Assembly (NCBI GenBank): GCA_016284975.1
Contig: JAEEPV010000332.1
Location: 1 to 5,943, forward strand
Reading direction: 5' to 3'
DNA: 5,943 nt
From: Solobacterium sp.
GTDB taxonomy: Bacteria; Bacillota_I; Bacilli_A; Erysipelotrichales; Erysipelotrichaceae
In this document: piece after piece, positions 4,985 to 5,943 of the stretch
Numbering within the stretch: position 1 is the stretch's first letter
How the letters are laid out: each line of letters opens with the position of its first letter
Translations under genes and position numbers: made by a program
The notes under the pieces: generated by a model
The model's database searches: none
What the model was told of the DNA's origin: nothing
What the model saw: the letters and a program-made list of their open reading frames with translations, nothing else

Positions 4985-5007
4985 AGTTTATTCAACCTCA
5001 CCGTTAG

Positions 5008-5035
5008 ATTGTAGTATAAGACTTCCGGTTTTCAA
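5008..5035 (-). promoter_or_regulatory. Probable sigma-A promoter of malic enzyme gene
   Basis: On the minus strand TTGAAA (5035-5030) is followed after 16 bp by TACAAT (5013-5008), each one base from consensus. Transcription would start near 5001, giving a very short leader that begins at the GGTGAGG ribosome site. Confidence 0.6.
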
Positions 5036-5057
5036 AATCCGTTTCTAGTAGTATATT
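5029..5057 (+). promoter_or_regulatory. Candidate promoter of TtcA-like gene
   Basis: TTTTCA (5029-5034) and TATATT (5052-5057) are separated by 17 bp. Transcription would start around 5063-5065, only a few bases before the ATG at 5070. The -35 overlaps that of the opposing malic enzyme promoter. Confidence 0.4.
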
Positions 5058-5069
5058 TTTTTGGTATTT

Positions 5070-5912
5070 ATGAAGAGAGAACTTACCCGTGTTCAGAAAA
5101 TTGAACAAAGCCTGATTCGAAAATACCGCAAAGAACTCTGGGCTCCGTTTCTGAATGCCATAACAACCTATGAACTGATTCAGCCAAATGACCGCATTGC
5201 CGTATGTATCTCGGGCGGAAAAGATTCCATGTGTATGGCAAAACTGTTTCAGGAACTTGAACGCCGCACAGAAATTCCATTTGAGGTGGTGTATCTGGTT
5301 ATGGATCCGGGTTACAACGAAGCCAACCGGATCCGGATTGAAGAAAATGCTGAATTGCTGGATCTTCCGATTCAGGTATTTGAAACCAATATTTTCAGGG
5401 TTGCCAATCAGACAAGCCATCACCCATGCTATCTCTGTGCCAGGATGCGCAGAGGTCACCTTTACAATCAGGCAAAAGCGCTTGGCTGCAACAAAATAGC
5501 ACTTGGCCATCACCTGAATGATGTAATAGAAACCGCTCTGGTATCCATGATGTATGCCAGTAAGCTGGAAACGCTGATTCCGAAGGTACACAGCACAAAC
5601 TTTGAAGGCATGGAACTTATCCGTCCCATGTACTGCATTAAAGAGGAAGCCATCCGAAACTGGTGCCGATATAATGATCTCCATTTCATTCAATGTGCCT
5701 GCAAATTCACAGAAGAAAACGCCGGCGGACATGTCAGTTCCAAGCGTCAGGAAGTCAAGGAACTGATTGCCGCATTAAAAAAAGATAATCCCGAAGTGGA
5801 AGGGAATATCTTTCGTGCCCTGCATGCTGTACAGCTGAATACGTTCCCAGGATATAAACTTGATGGAGTCCTCCACAGCTTTCTGGAAACCTATGATGAT
5901 CACTCGGAATGA
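5070..5912 (+). CDS. TtcA-like tRNA thiolation protein (PP-loop ATPase)
   Basis: A 280-residue N-type ATP pyrophosphatase of the TtcA/TtuA family. The PP-loop S-G-G-K-D-S lies at 48-53 and would bind ATP to adenylate the target base. C120-Y-L-C123 plus a third cysteine in QCACKF (C209 or C211) match the three cysteines that hold the iron-sulfur cluster in TtcA. RMRRGHLYNQAKALG (125-139) and the family signature GHHLNDVIET (146-155) follow. There is no N-terminal zinc finger, unlike TtuA, so TtcA (2-thiocytidine at tRNA position 32) is the closer model. The true substrate in this organism is an inference. I choose ATG 5070. An in-frame TTG at 5061 would add three residues. Neither has a visible Shine-Dalgarno. 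The gene stands alone, divergent from malic enzyme, with a terminator overlapping its stop. Confidence 0.85.
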   Translation: MKRELTRVQKIEQSLIRKYRKELWAPFLNAITTYELIQPNDRIAVCISGGKDSMCMAKLFQELERRTEIPFEVVYLVMDPGYNEANRIRIEENAELLDLPIQVFETNIFRVANQTSHHPCYLCARMRRGHLYNQAKALGCNKIALGHHLNDVIETALVSMMYASKLETLIPKVHSTNFEGMELIRPMYCIKEEAIRNWCRYNDLHFIQCACKFTEENAGGHVSSKRQEVKELIAALKKDNPEVEGNIFRALHAVQLNTFPGYKLDGVLHSFLETYDDHSE

Positions 5913-5932
5913 TACCGGGTGATCTTTTCTTT
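5898..5932 (+). terminator. Rho-independent terminator overlapping the TtcA-like stop codon
   Basis: GATCACTCGG (5898-5907) pairs with CCGGGTGATC (5915-5924) in a 10-bp stem with one G-U pair, followed by TTTTCTTT. The seven-base loop contains the TGA stop (5910-5912), so the last four codons form the left arm. Confidence 0.9.
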
Positions 5933-5943
5933 GATCTCAGGAA

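Noticed and set aside
5004..5732. 242-codon open frame on the minus strand across the TtcA-like gene
   Set aside because: It lies wholly opposite a gene with clear PP-loop and cysteine motifs, and its own translation has no domain signature.

Overview
The window looks like a low-to-moderate GC Firmicutes chromosome. Evidence is the purine-rich ribosome binding sites, the short intrinsic terminators, the IS605-type right end, and the protein families (compact malic enzyme, TtcA-like PP-loop protein, secreted RHNIRAP-type histidine phosphatase). A gut Erysipelotrichia-like bacterium is my guess, but the sequence alone does not prove it.

Layout. Bases 1-930 are accessory DNA. They hold the 3' end of a tnpB gene with its right-end omega-RNA and transposon end (1-233), a small zinc-ribbon protein on the minus strand (265-516), and a frameshifted C-terminal remnant of a tyrosine recombinase (654-850). 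The recombinase remnant lies 78 bp from the 3' end of a tRNA-Val(GAC) gene (929-1001, minus). This is the usual geometry of an element integrated at a tRNA gene, so 1-930 is probably the decayed end of a prophage or integrative element, with the tRNA as the junction to the chromosome.

Bases 930-5943 look like ordinary chromosome. An MBL-fold hydrolase (minus) is divergent from an exported histidine acid phosphatase (plus). The phosphatase is followed after 19 bp by an unrecognised acidic 129-residue protein, probably in one transcription unit. A long bidirectional hairpin terminator separates this unit from a convergent malic enzyme gene (minus). The malic enzyme gene is divergent from a TtcA-like tRNA thiolation protein (plus), which ends in a clean terminator that overlaps its stop codon.

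No wholly new system is evident. The best leads are: a tRNA whose 5' leader is a perfect 8-bp complement of its own 5' end; a recombinase remnant whose catalytic His-x-x-Arg box is split by a one-base frameshift; an omega-RNA with a readable guide; a shared -35 region between the malic enzyme and ttcA-like genes, with the latter apparently lacking a Shine-Dalgarno; and a sortase-like VPNTG motif at the extreme C terminus of the phosphatase with no membrane tail.
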